From: Onthophagus taurus
Lineage: Eukaryota; Arthropoda; Insecta; Coleoptera; Scarabaeidae
Assembly: GCF_036711975.1 (NCBI RefSeq)
Contig: NC_091966.1
Coordinates: 12,531,501 to 12,595,500 of the forward strand
DNA length: 64,000 bases
Direction: 5' to 3'
Of the stretch, positions 11,708 to 23,737 are shown piece by piece. A model generated the notes under the pieces. It had not been told where the DNA came from. It saw nothing but the letters and a program-made list of their open reading frames with translations, and ran no database searches. The position numbers and the translations under genes are program-made. Every line of letters begins with the position of its first letter. The first letter of the stretch is position 1.

Positions 11708-14700
11708 TTAAGATAAAGCTTTTTCAATACGATCTAAACCTTGTCTTAAAACATTATCAAAACCCACACATCTCATTTTTTCAACATGCGAAATTTGTTT
11801 TTTAATATGTGGTAAGGTCATTCGAACGCTAGAAGGAACAATGTTAATTAAATTACCTATTAATTGAAAATAATTGGATGTGCTAAAAGCTAAGTGCCGA
11901 TCTGTTGCCGTTTGAATACCCATTTGTAATTTATTCTGTACTTGTTCATAGAACCCGTTAGAAATTAATGATTTTATAACATCCAACGCTAAATTTTTTT
12001 GGTTTGAAAACATGATTACTTCTAAAATCCCCAAAGAAATTTTCTCTAAAATAAGAATGATTTTGTTTACATCTTTGGTGTTTTCTAAAACATTTTGGAT
12101 TGTTTTCAAAGCTTTATGAGTATTATCTTCCGAACTTCTAGCTGATTTTAATAGATACGCGGTTGAAATTTTATCAAAAACAATTGTTGTGATTTGTTGA
12201 TCATCTAAAATGTTTAAAATGGGTGAATTAGTCGGAGAAAAATGTGGTATGTATCTTATAACTAAATCTTTGAATGTTCGATCAATATAAGGGTCAGATT
12301 GAGACGGACTTTTTAAAGTATTAATTCCTTTAAGGAAAAGATGCCAAGTTTTTTCTATTGCTTTTAAAATATTTGTCGAAGGTGGTTTCCCCATTAAAAT
12401 TTCCGTTGGTAACAATAACAAAGAAATTAATCGATTAAATAAACACGTCGATTTTGATTTATGGTATAAAAGTGGAGAACATAAATAAAAAAATAACGAA
12501 ATTGTTGTGTATAAATACGTAATTTGTGTATCTGAGGTGTAAGGAGATAGAAGAGTAATAAGCCATTGATCAATATTTCCAAAACAAACCTCACAAATAT
12601 CTTTTAATCGTGATATATTTACTTGTAAATTCATTTGTGCATTTAAAGCTTTTACAAAAGCTGGATAAGGATCGTTTTCGAAATTTTCTATAGTTAAACA
12701 ATTTCGGATCGGTGGTAAATTAAAAATGTACGGCGATAAATCTTTGTAAGATTCATCTGAAGTTAGGATACAAATTCTGAACCAACTAGAAATTAATAAA
12801 TTTTCTTCGTTAGTAGAAAAGTTTATAAAAGTATTATTTCTCAAAATTGTTATTAAAAAACTATAAGTTATTTTTGAATTAATTGTCGGGTTACAAAAAT
12901 ATTGAATTTGAGTGTGTATTATTTCTTGGGAGTTTAAACAAATCTTTCCTGCAATTTCACCAACTTGAGATGGAACCGTATTTGAAACAGAAATCCGTTT
13001 TAACGCCGGTAAAACATATTCAATAAAAGCCGTTTTAAATTCGTACCATTTCCCGGAATTTTCTACTTGCAAAATTAATAAAGTTAATGTATCTAAAAGG
13101 TTGCATAAATCTGTAAACGTACAGCTATTCATGTATGGATTTATCCAAGAACCTAATAAAATATTTTGACCTAAATTATAATTTTGATTTGAGTTCATAA
13201 TAATTTCTATTGCCTTTATAAAATGTTTTAATAAAACAAATTTTTCTCTTCGATTTGCAATTTCTTCAGTTTGGCTAAGAAGTATTGTTGAAATTTTTTT
13301 GATGTCACGATTTTGTTGTATACTTATAATCATCTGAAATCATTGAAAATTATTATTAGTGTTTATTATAGAGGATGTTTTTTTACAAATGTGACAAACT
13401 TTAAGATTAAGTTGAAAATTATTAAGATTAAGTGGGTGTAAGCATTGTTGAGTCTATTAATAAAAAATGATGCCTGCTTTATTAAATCACCTTTTTCTTT
13501 CTCTTGTGGTGATTCTACTTCATGATGTTGGTCTCAGATTCATCTCCAGTAGACGTTCCTATCTCTAGCCATTCAGCAACACTTTTCCCCTTTTCAACGT
13601 AATTGTATTCAAGGTTTATCCCGCCATTTTCTTCCTTCTAGATTTATATTGAACATTTTCTTTGTTATGTTTTCCTCAACCATTCGAGCCAGGTAGCTAT
13701 TTCAGCTGTTTTCTTCTATCTCTTCTAGTAAAGCTCTCAAGCTCAGTTTTTCTCTGACGCTCATGTTCCATACTTTACCTTTTCTGGATTTCCTAGTATA
13801 AAATCTGTAATATAGAAGAAGCAGGAATTAAATGAGGAAGATTTTAGCGCGGTCCTACTATACAAAAACAGCAGCATTATTAGCTTTATTGAGAATATTG
13901 TCATGAATGGCCATCAAATGATGCGCCCTGACGTAGAAGCAAATTAAGAAATTTGAGTCGTTTGCTCGCCGCACCCACAAAAAGAACAACAACTATTTAA
14001 TCATCGAAAATGTGGTATGAAACCGATCAAACGACCCATTAACACAGGAGGAAACTAGAAAGCTTGAATTATGCAGTCGCTTGGAAAGGGGTTCTGAATA
14101 GCGATGAGCCAACTCGGATTTTTGCCAAACCGAGTTAATCGAGTTTAAAATTTGCGTAAACCGAGTTGAAATCGAGTTGGTAGCAAAAATCTAAAATCTG
14201 TAAATTCGCAAATCGCGCACTGGTTTGAATTGATGGATGTGTAAGTCAATAAAAAATACCCGCCTTAGAACAGTCTTTCGTATGGCACCGAAGTCGCTGG
14301 TATGCAGAGGTATTTATGCAGTATTTTAGCTAGCTTTGGAAATAGACATTTTTTTTACTCCAGAATTGGAGGGGATCTTGTTTTCTGTCTATGTATGGTA
14401 ATTCAATATATAGTTTTATCATCGTGGCTGCTGAATAAGTTGTAATGGACGTATCATCTTCAATAGTAGAAGTAGAACCAGCTGAACTAAATGCTGATTT
14501 TTTATATCGTGTATCAAGAAAAGTAACTTTTGCTACTGTTCTATTAATATCATAAACCCCAAGTCGCGTCTCTGTTATAACAGCAAGAGTTCTTTGTAAG
14601 TGCTTGCCTCTCTGTGTTATTGGAGTTTTGCTATTTATGGTATGTCGTAGACGGAATACAAGAGGTATAACAGATGATAGCGATGGATACTTTTCCCTGG

Positions 14701-17700
14701 ATAAAATTGCAGTTACCTTTTCAAACGGATGTAAGAACGCCACTACGTCTTTAGCAAATAACCACTCATAAAAATCCAGATTTGGTGGAGTTGATACCAG
14801 TGTCGGTAAAGTAGCAGAAAGCGGAATTTTGAGCTTTAGTAGGCGTTCGAGCATATGAAAAGTACTGTTCCAGCGAGTGCGAACATCTTGCTTTAATTTG
14901 ATTACATCCAAATTCATTTGCTTCTGCATGGCGACCAAGGCATATGAAGACTTTGTGCTATGTTTAAAATGTGAAACAATCGCTCGGCATTTATTTATTA
15001 CTTGCAATAACTGGTTATTATTAGCGGTAGTATCTCCTAAATTAATTCTTTAATTCCTAATTTAATTCTTTAATTTAATCTTTTTCTATACAGTCTTTCA
15101 CAGCAAGATTAAGAGTGTGGGCTACACAGAAATGGTTTTGCTTATTTAAAATTTCGCTAACTGCTTTTTTCATTGAAGCTGCATTGTCTGTAAGTAGAAA
15201 TAGCTATTGATTGCAATTTTGTTTCTTCTAGAAAATGTGTTTGTGCAAACCTTTATTTTCGACAATTTGTAAAGGTTGGTAATCCTGAACTATCAATTGA
15301 ATCAACGCATCATCTTCAGATTTCTGCAAAATTATTTGCAGAAAATAGTACGGTTTGCTTAAATCGTTTTATTGGAGGTTTAACATCAAGAGATGAAGAA
15401 GAAGCCGGTGGTAGCGACAAAGGCGGTTCGATTAAAATGTCATTTTCAGTTTGATTTAACGTGGTGGTTGCGCATAGCATAAACCTAACTCGTGTTAGTT
15501 AACCCGGTTTGATAAATTGAGTTGACCCATCTCTAGTTCCGAAGGGAGAAATCATCTGCGGAGTGGAAGCAGCTATTCGCAGTATATCTGCAGTGAACGC
15601 AGAGAAAATTCGACCGGATATAGCAAGAGTTCTTAAAACAGCGAAGCCACCAAAATCAAATCTAACAATTAACGAAAGAAGGACACTGCTGACGATAAAA
15701 GGAAAAAACAGACATCATCGTCCTACTAGCAGATAAAGGGAATGCAACCGTGGTCATATACAGGAAATAATACGATGACAAGATGGATCCAACCGAGAAG
15801 ATAATTAGTGAAATCTACAGAAATTCTAGAGGAACAACAGAAAAGTTTGTTTGTTCAGGCCCCAGTACCATCAAGAATATATGGATTACCTAAAATCTAT
15901 TGTCAGTGGCATAAATTCAGCTGGCGAAACATCTCGCTTAGATTTTGTCTCCAGAATCATGTCAGCGATGCTATGCATCTTATGGAATTAAACAACAGTA
16001 TGAAGTTAGATTTCCAAGATTACTAGGATAAGTTTCGATATGAAATCTCTATTTATTAGAGTATCACTCAGAGAGTCATGGATGGTCGTCGCCAGAAATT
16101 CATCATGGAATTCCTACCGAAGTATATTCCAGGGTTGGAGAGACAATTTTATGAGAAATTCGTAGGGTCAGCCATAAGATCACCTTTGTCACCGGTAATA
16201 GCCAATTTTTACATGGAAATGTTTGAAGAAGAAGAGTTAAGGAAGAGTCCATGGAAACCAAAGCTACGGTTCCGTTACGTGTTTCACAAAATTTTGAAAA
16301 AGCGAATTTCTAGAAGATGTATTCTAGAAGCACGGTTACACTATGGGGCATATCCAGCGAGCCACCAAACAGCGCAAGCAGAGGGAAGACACGCTAAGTA
16401 CTGTATTAGCCGATCTTATCTCCCTCCTTTATGTTTCAGGTGTGACGGAGCAGATTGCGAGATGCCTAAAGAAGAACGATATAGTATGATACGGTACGGT
16501 CGCCAGAATTCGGTTATTATTAAGGATAAATATATTGTCTATGCACGTTGTATCGGCACAGAATCCGGTTTATTCTCCTGTATCGTGTTCTTCATATTCT
16601 CGTTCTATCAGATCCCTTAAAATTCTTCCATATAATCGGCTGAATGAAGCAGTAACTGTCATGTATGACACGAATCCTATTCTTTTATTTCCATTCTTTT
16701 GGAATTTATCATAGTAAATAGTTTATCTCTTAGTTATTAATCTCTTAATTGATTTCTTCATCTCTTATATCTCCAGTGTCTCCCTTTCTATATTTATTGG
16801 TTGTGGCTATTAATTCGTCTATGTGGGTTGATTTTTGATAAGTAGCTTTCTGCAATATTCTGCCCACTTGTCAGCTCCAATGAGTTGGAGGTTATTTTCT
16901 TCTTAAATCTTATACCTTTTATACATTTCGAAGCTTTCATACATCTTCTACCTCTTAGACAGGTGCTGCAAAATTATGGCATAAATTCAATAAAACGATT
17001 ATAAACATTATTTTGCAAAAACATTGAAACAAGCCTTTTTTGGTTTTTCAAAACACACATTTTGAGTCCATGTCCACTTCCCGATAATCATTTGCTTTCA
17101 AGTTATGACGTCATCAACAATTTCTTTTTATTACGGAATATAAGTGTTTTTTTGCTGATGACGTCATAACTCAAAAACAAAAGACTATCTGGAATATGGG
17201 CTCAAAATGTATGTTTCGAAAAACCAAAATAGACATGTTTCACCGTTTTTGCAAAATAATGCTTATAAGCGTTTTATTGAATTTATTCCATAATTTTGTT
17301 GCACACTGTATACATGTAAAATTTCTCTACATTTTCAATTCTATTTTTCTCTTCTCTGTTATATCCACCATTTCTCTCTCTTTATAATACATGCTTTTTG
17401 CTCTTCATTGTCTTTGGACAAGTCCACTTCAGATAAGATTATTTCTTTTCATTTACTTTCAGTTCTCCTTGATTCCCAGTGCTTTGTTTTAAATTTTCTC
17501 AAAGTTCATGTGTACTGTCATATTTCTTATCTACAAGTTGTTTATCTAACCTTTGTTGGAACAGTTTTCTTATTCTTTTTTCTTCAAGTCTCTATTTTCT
17601 TTTACATTTGGTTGGTTCTAAGCTTTATATGCTATCTTTGTTTTTAATAAATAGCGGTCTGAGCCACAGTCTATTCCTCTTAGCAGCCTAACATCTCGCA

Positions 17701-19577
17701 CTTGAAGTTGTCTTTGTTGTCTCAGCACAACATCAATCTATTATTGATTTTAATTGTCTTGTGGGCTGAGTTCATATGTATTTGTGAAAGTTATTGCGTC
17801 TAAAGAAACAGTTCCTTCTCCATTCTTATTAGTGTATTCTTCACTATATTGTTGAGAAAATAGCAAGGTGATGAATAATAACATAAGCAGAACAGCTGGT
17901 GAAATTATTCCTTAAATATCTACTTTTTTTAAAAATTGATCTATATCAATTAATATTTGATAATCATTTAACATGGATATTGCATAATCATACTTATGAT
18001 CAATGGATATCCACTTTATTGTACTAATTTATAAAGTTCTGGTAAAGTGCCTATAATGAGCTAAACTTACTGCAAAATTTTGTAGCTATTAATTTTAGAG
18101 AAAGGATTAAGTTATAATTTATTAAATTTGTCACATTTGTAGCTAAACACTTTGTAAATTAATTGTGATTGTTTACCAATGTTAAATAAATAATCCATAA
18201 TAATTCACTTTTTTGTTTGTCGTCAGATAATCCCTCAAGTAAGCTATAAATTTTTTCGATAGATTCATTTATTCCAGCTTCTGATAAATAAATAAACAAT
18301 AAACTAATCCCAAAAATAGCTTTGTTACTATAATTATTCATTTTTTGTGGTGGCAATCTTGAATAAATCCTTCCTCTCATTTTATTCCAATGATTAGGAT
18401 TCATTTTTAAGTGATTTTTTAACATATTAAGGTAGTATAAAAACGGATCTTGTGATGATTTTGGATTGGTTTTGATAATTTCTAACGTTTCTTTTAAATT
18501 TTTAGGAACATTTGTATCATTCAAAACGTTTTCTAAGTGTTTATAAAAGTATTCCCAAAGTATTTGAAAAGGTTCCAATTTCGAATCTTGTACCCAAATT
18601 TCTGTTAAAATTGGATCAAGAAGTTTTAATATATTACAAAGTTTATTTTCAGATGGATTTGCCAATGTTATTGATTGTAATGTTTTTGTAATTAGTTCAT
18701 AATTATCTTCGATATTTGTAGATAATCCAATAAAATCTCCATTATCATCATATAAATATAAAACAGAAATGTGATAAACCATCCAAAATATAAATTCTTC
18801 TTCTTCTTTTTTATTACTAATTAGTTCATTAAATGTTTTCCAAAATAATTTTTCTTTGTTTTGAGTAATTTTTAGATTATAGATTAAATACAGCCATAAT
18901 CTTTTTACACAGGAACATAAAAATGGTTCTGTTTTAATAAAACTATCTTTGTTTAAAAAGTAAATATTTTTAGACCATGATATTAAGTCTAACATAAAAT
19001 TTTTAATATTCACAATTTGTTTATCTTCATCACAAATATTATCTATATATAGGACCAAAAATTTTGCTCCTAAATAAGAATGGAAATATTCACAAATTGG
19101 TTCTGATTTTAATGTAACTATATTGGGAGTAAATTTAGTATTCAATCTTTCATGTGATTTTGATACATTTAAAACAGAATTTTTTAATAACTCAACAAAC
19201 TTGTAAATATTCTTTTGGAAATCCCATGTATTTGAATTTTTTGAATTCAATAAATTTTGTGCTGTGTATAATAATAAATAAACAACTTCTTTTATATCAT
19301 TCAGAGTTGTTGGAGGTATTGGTGTTTCATTTAAAATCATATTTTCTAAGTGTTTCCACAATTTTCTTGCTCTATTAAACAAAACCTCCCCTTCTAATAT
19401 TAACAATTCCTTTACATAATTACGACCATAAACATACACATATTTGCCATTCTTATTCTCAAAGTTTTGTTGAATGTGGAAATTGTTTATAATAGGTGTT
19501 TCTGGAAGATCTTCTAAATCTGATATTTCTTTTCTAACACTTGAAGAAGATAATTTACACTTTAAATAACTTGCCAT
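11708..19577 (-). CDS. MMS22L: MMS22L-like replication fork repair protein
   Basis: MMS22L works with TONSL at stalled replication forks to load RAD51. Two long exons are seen, 18177-19577 (467 codons) and 11708-13333 (541 codons plus stop). They are separated by a phase-0 intron of 4,843 bp with GTAAAC donor and TTTCAG acceptor, making a protein of 1,008 residues; the human protein is somewhat longer. Supporting segments are YGRNYVKELLILE near the start, MRGRIYSRLPPQKMNNYSNK before the intron, LLWIIYLTLMIISIQQNRDI across the splice, and the end HVEKMRCVGFDNVLRQGLDR. These match the family pattern as I know it, but the protein diverges fast and no domain search was run. The intron is filled with transposons. 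Confidence 0.82.
13530..13810 (-). pseudogene. LINE reverse transcriptase tail fragment
   Basis: The minus strand reads GKVWNMSVREKLSLRALLEE, then ARMVEENITKKMFNINLEGR. This is the typical C-terminal tail of RTE-like LINEs (a degenerate RLRWYGHV..R.PKK region). It has several stops. It may be the other end of the LINE seen at 16.6-17.9 kb on the same strand, with the Penelope-like element between them. Confidence 0.5.
14099..15535 (-). mobile_element. hAT element inside the Penelope-like element
   Basis: The ends read TAGCGATGAGCCAACTC (left) and TAGAGATGGGTCAACTC (right, reverse strand). They are flanked by GTTCTGAA and GTTCCGAA, an 8-bp target duplication with one mismatch, as expected for hAT. 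Removing the element and one repeat restores the Penelope reading frame (...AWKGVLKGEIICG...). It is about 1.4 kb, too short for a full autonomous hAT. Confidence 0.88.
14330..15410 (-). pseudogene. hAT (ZBED-like) transposase remnant
   Basis: The minus strand carries TDNAASMKKAVSEILNKQNH and HFCVAHTLNLAVKDCI, then a longer open frame at 14330-15007 with the RTRWNSTFHMLERLL block typical of hAT and ZBED proteins, followed by the helical region before the dimerisation domain. There are stops upstream, and neither the BED finger nor the hAT C-terminal dimerisation domain is seen, so it is a degraded, internally shortened transposase. Confidence 0.8.
16640..17880 (-). pseudogene. Possible LINE remnant around the foldback MITE
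   Basis: Both sides of the MITE at 16960-17308 are pyrimidine-rich on the plus strand. On the minus strand they give weak LINE-like fragments (LIGADKWAEYCRKLL at about 16.85 kb, NKALGIKEN at about 17.5 kb), in the order expected for the linker between endonuclease and RT. There are many stops. The evidence is thin; it may be only low-complexity intron. Confidence 0.35.
16960..17308. mobile_element. Foldback MITE with two TGACGTCA sites
   Basis: An inverted repeat covers nearly the whole segment. The ends are CAGGTGCTGCAAAATTATGG on the left and CAGTGTGCAACAAAATTATGG-like on the right (reverse strand). The right end is followed by TA; the left TA target appears mutated. Each arm holds a TGACGTCA octamer (17106-17113 and 17159-17166), itself a palindrome and the consensus cAMP-response element. 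The termini suggest a Tc1/mariner-mobilised element. Confidence 0.8.
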
Positions 19578-19579
19578 TA

Positions 19580-20512
19580 TTTATTAAGTAATATTTAAAG
19601 CACTACATTTCACTATGGATTCGGAAGTGATTTAATAATTTACACTTAAGATAAAATAGGTTAGATATTTTGGCGGGATATAATTGTGGTAAAAGCAGAA
19701 TAAGTTGCCTATATAATTGCAGAATATTCTGCATATGCTGTTTCATAACATGTAAATCGAAGAACAATGAATATATGAATTCGTAACATGTTGTGATACT
19801 TTTAGTGATAGTTCTATGATCTGAGAAGAGATTGCAAAGATTGCGATTGACTTTTGAGATGGAGTAGCTTATGTTGCAGTTGCTAAATTGAATAAAATAG
19901 TGAATGGAATAAGAAATGATGATAACTGAAGATGGCGAAGAAGCTTGTTTTGCAACTTCTACCAACTTATTCCTGTAGTTAAGAATCCAAAAACATTCAA
20001 AACTCAATATAACTACTTTGACAAGGATCTTTTCAGACAATGTGTCATAAACGGTTATGCTAGGGAGTAAAAGCCTTCAAAATTAAAACATTATTAAAGC
20101 TATACTTCATAAATGACATATATTTGTCCTATGTAGGTCTTATGTGGTCTTATGTCATCATGTAGTTTTGATAGCCTTAGTCATAAGTGTTGACAAAACA
20201 AGAATTCTTAATAAGTAATTAATGAGTATTACAATAAAGGCGAATAGCTAAAGTAATAAATAATGTATTAATGGTAGTAGGACATATTTAGAGTGCCATA
20301 CCAATACTGTGATATTGGTTGCATACTTACAATGATGACGTCGGGTACGATATAGCATATTCTGTCTCAAGGGCAGAAAATAAGCATTAGCAGCTCAAGG
20401 CTATTAGATAAGGGCTGCTAATGCATTTCTGCACGTGTGACACACAACTGTTTTTCGCCTCCCATTAAACCAAACAAAATTGCAAAAATATAAAATAAAA
20501 CTAATTTTATAA
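19580..20512. other. MMS22L upstream region, no gene seen
   Basis: This should contain the MMS22L promoter. The minus strand has a 145-codon open frame at 19603-20040 with no recognisable domain, low sequence complexity and no splice context; I read it as chance. A short hairpin lies at 20371-20437. Confidence 0.45.
20371..20437. repeat. Short inverted repeat
   Basis: GCAGAAAATAAGCATTAGCAG is mirrored by CTGCTAATGCATTTCTGC about 20 bp away. It could form a stem of about 20 bp with small mismatches. It might be a relic of a small foldback element. Confidence 0.5.
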
Positions 20513-20802
20513 GGCCCACTTTTACCACCTCCTGTCATTCTAGCTGTTAGCATTACAGGAGGTTAGCGCGTAACATTAGGTTATCTCGAAAACGGCTTTT
20601 ACCACTCCGACTTATGAGGAGGTTAAGTTTATTGCAAGGTTAGGAGATATATCTAGGGGAATTTTATTAAGACGGTTGGCCGAACGTATAAATGATCTAA
20701 AATTGGATTATTTGTAAATGTTTGTAAACAACTCTTTGACAAGTGACATTTCTTAGCGATTGTCGTTGTGTAGTTGTGATTAGAAAACTAGAATAAGAGA
20801 AA

Positions 20803-21865
20803 ATGGCTATGGATTCCATTCAATCAATTTCAGGCGACAAAAAACGTCCGCGATCAATTAACTTTAAAATGGAAGAGGTCGATTTATTGATCGAATTGAT
20901 CTCCGACCGAAAAAAAGTTATAGAAAATAAAAAAAGTGATACCGTCACCTGGAAAGAGAAACAAAATGTAAGTGTAGTATAAAACACAATTTTCAATTTC
21001 AATGTTATGGCGATTTATTGTATGCAGGTGTGGGAGGAGATAGCGGCGACGATGAGTGCTACAACGGGAGTTGCAAGAGACTCAAAATCGTTGCGCACAA
21101 AGTATGAATTTTTAAAAAAAACCGTTCGCAAAAAATGTGCGGACATGAAACAAGAAAAATTGAAAACTGGTGGAGGTCCTTGTTCCGAAATACAACTCAC
21201 ACCTATCGAAGAAAAAATTAAAGGTAAATTTTAAAGTACATTTAAGGTTTAAATTATAAATATAGAATAGCCTCTGTTATCTGTTCATGTGGAATTTGTT
21301 CATTAATATGATTATGTTCTTTCTAGCTTTGATAATTTTGAGTGTAGACGGAATGAGGTCTATTTGTGATTCTGACGCAGTAAACAATTTTTTGTCGGAG
21401 ATATCGTTAGCACCTGCTGATGTAGGTGCTAATATGTCTCTTACAGAACAAACATCTGCATCAGCAGGTGCTAGTTCTGAATAGGCCGGCAAAGAATTAT
21501 TTATTGATGCAGAATCACAAATAAACACACCCACCCCAGAGGATGAAGTCAACAAAAGTCAAAAAGAAAGTGATTGGAATGTTTGGACTCCCAAACAATT
21601 ACGGAAGAGAAAGAGTAGTGTTTTAGAAAGTGGCAAACGAAAAGGTAGAGTTGAAATAAATACAGTAAGATTAGGAGAATTAATAAAAATAGTTTACAGG
21701 TGACAACAAAACAATTCACAATAGCTACAATGAATATATTGAAAAAAAAAAAGAACTGTGCAATTTAAAAATTGCTAATGAAAAAGAACGGCACCAATTA
21801 GAAATGGAGGTACTAAAATATAAATTAGAAATTAAAAAGAAAAAATTGGCCTCATTAGAAAAAAA
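20803..21865 (+). pseudogene. Harbinger Myb/SANT-like DNA-binding protein, one stop
   Basis: This is the accessory protein of PIF/Harbinger elements, which binds the element's ends and brings the transposase to the nucleus. Its exons are 20803-20967, 21028-21223 and from 21327. They give MDSIQSISGDKKRPRSINFK, a trihelix (MADF/Myb-like) core with WEEIAATMSATTGV and SLRTKYEFLKKTVRKK, then an acidic spacer. An in-frame TAG at 21482-21484 interrupts the third exon; the frame continues after it (GKELFIDAESQINTPTPEDE) to WNVWTPKQLRKRKS. The Lys/Glu-rich coiled coil at the end (about 21740-21865) reads in another frame, so a small intron or a frameshift is also needed. Confidence 0.75.
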
Positions 21866-21916
21866 TTAGTTTTATTATTTTGTTACATTGTTTATTACTT
21901 ATTGTAAATATATATG

Positions 21917-23223
21917 TTATCGCAAAGTTTCGAAATATTGTATCATTTCTGCCCTTTTATCACCGGCAATGTCATCACCATTTCTCTCCACTTCTATGTT
22001 GGGGTTATTATCGTCATCCTCATCCTCGGGTGGTAACGGTTCCTTCATGTCAACGCATATATTATGAATAACCGCCGTTGAAACAATGATTGGTTGTATC
22101 CTTACAAATAAAAGAAATAATCACGGAATAATTTTTTTAACTAATTGGTTCTAATTGTTACCTTTCCGTCGCCACCCTCATTTCCAATCTTAAAACTTGG
22201 AATCGTCTCTTCCAAACCCCATACTGCCGTTCTACGACATTTCGGGTCCTTATTTGAGCTTCATTATAGAGACGCTCTGCCTCTGTCCTTGGTGCGACAA
22301 GGGGAGTTAACAAATAATTTCTAAAATGGAACAGTTCATTTACTATGTTTATTATAATTCTCTTACAGTGTGAACTTACGTATTGCGATACCCACTGTCC
22401 CCAAGCAATATACCGTTTCCAAAATGGCCCTGTTCAAACCTGTTGCGTATACTGCTATTATTAAAAATAGTTTGATCGTGCGTGGATCCAGGCCATCTAG
22501 CCACTATATCTAAAATTTTCAGATTTGCGTCCGATACCGTCTGTACATTAAAGGAAAAATAGCCTTTTCTATTCCTAAAATTTTCTGCTTGGTCTCCACC
22601 TAAAATATAACATAAGAAATGTTTGATATACATTGGTATATCATATTTCTAACAATACCTGGCGATTGAATTCGTACATGCGTACAATCGATGGTGCCAA
22701 TAACCAAAGGAAATCGAGCAATGTTATAAAAGCTTCTTTGCGCTTTTCCAATGTCGTCACCCTCCGGCATTTTGCAGTATTGGGGTCTTAAATTGGCAAT
22801 GGCTATTGCCACCAACTTCACTATTTGAGATGCTGCAGCTTCACTGACCCCACAAAAATCAGCCACAGCCAGCAACATATTACCCGTAGCAAAAAATCTT
22901 AATGTTAATAATAACCGGTTTGAGGCAAATATTGCTGAATTTCTAGAAAATAATATCTTTTATTTTACAAATGATACTAAATTATACAATATACAATACC
23001 TTTCCGTTCGTGGTTTAATGTTTTCTTCAACCTCTGACAACAACCGATGAAAACATTCTTTGGAAAGGCGGAACCTCTTTACGAATTCGGCGTCAGATAA
23101 ATGATGAACATGATCGATTCTTTCTTTCATGACTCGGCCACCACGAATAGGAAATAATTCCTTGATTTCTTCCAGATCTTCAATCATCTCTTCGTCACTG
23201 CTACTTTCACGTTCAAAATCCAT
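21917..23223 (-). CDS. PIF/Harbinger DDE transposase (HARBI1-like)
   Basis: Five exons (23000-23223, 22659-22942, 22380-22599, 22162-22320, 21917-22100) join at GT/AG sites in one open frame of 356 residues, the usual size for HARBI1-like nucleases. The first ATG is at 23223; the upstream in-frame GTG at 23277 is not needed. The catalytic triad is visible: Asp in LVIGTIDCTHVRIQ, Asp in GILLGDSGYRN, and Glu in TRNVVERQYGVWKRRF. An N-terminal acidic stretch and the helix-turn-helix segment LAVADFCGVSEAAASQIV are present. The frame looks undamaged. Mobility would also need the Myb-like partner, which has a stop here. Confidence 0.92.
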
Positions 23224-23509
23224 TTCAATACAAACACAACCACCGCTCGTTTCTTTTAGGTTATGAATTTGACACACGTGTGTTGTTTGAACGGTACGCC
23301 ACCTCGCGGAAATAGTTGAATCACTTTTAACCTACCGGTCAGACCGATAACAGGCACCGAAACCGGCTGTCAATGTTACGCCAAAAATAACCGGTAGGTC
23401 AACGCTAACAGTAACATAAAAACGGTGGTAAAAGACGATTTTTGACATAACATGAGGTTAAAGATAACAGCAAGAATAACAGGAGGTGGTAAAAGTGGGC
23501 CTAAATCAA

Positions 23510-23737
23510 TTAAGCAGTTTTGATTTCAACTGACGTTTAATGAAAAATTATGAGAAACGTCAAAAATGTCCGCAAATGTCAATGAAGACTAACTAGATTG
23601 TGATGAAAAACTATAAAGTAGGGACGTTCAGAGTTTAGAATCCTAAGGGCCGAAAATCTAGCTTTCAGTTATTTTTTAGGGCTGATATGATTTACTTTCA
23701 GGTATGGGAGGCGAAAAATTAATTAACACACTGTTGG
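23510..23737. other. Spacer between two transposons
   Basis: About 230 bp of host-like AT-rich DNA between the Harbinger and mariner-like elements. I see no feature in it. Confidence 0.4.

Larger units (their letters stand above)
13850..16620 (+). mobile_element. Penelope-like element, decayed
   Basis: Broken plus-strand frames follow Penelope-type reverse transcriptase: PLTQEETRKLE, NYAVAWKGVLKGEIICGVEA (joined across the hAT insertion), LADKGNATVV, PSRIYGLPKI, then VGSAIRSPLSPVIANFYMEM near 16170 and SGVTEQIARCLKKNDI near 16450. PLPVIAN/F.M is the Penelope version of the RT active-site approach. The GIY-YIG endonuclease expected after it is not recognisable. The copy is inactive and is split by the hAT at 14099-15535. 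Confidence 0.75.
20513..23501. mobile_element. Complete PIF/Harbinger DNA transposon
   Basis: Terminal inverted repeats of about 24 bp, GGCCCACTTTTACCACCTCC, lie at both ends and are flanked by TAA at 20510-20512 and 23502-23504, the 3-bp TWA target duplication of this superfamily. Further inverted words inside (ACAGGAGGT and TAACATTAGGTTA-like) repeat near both ends. It contains the two genes expected for the family, a Myb/SANT-like DNA-binding protein on the plus strand and a DDE transposase on the minus strand, in tail-to-tail order. Length is about 2,990 bp. Confidence 0.95.

Noticed and set aside
14330..15007. Domesticated ZBED host gene
   Set aside because: It lies inside hAT termini with an 8-bp duplication and has upstream stops, so it is a transposon remnant.
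19603..20040. 145-codon minus-strand open frame upstream of MMS22L
   Set aside because: Low complexity, no recognisable domain, no splice context; an AT-rich chance frame is more likely.
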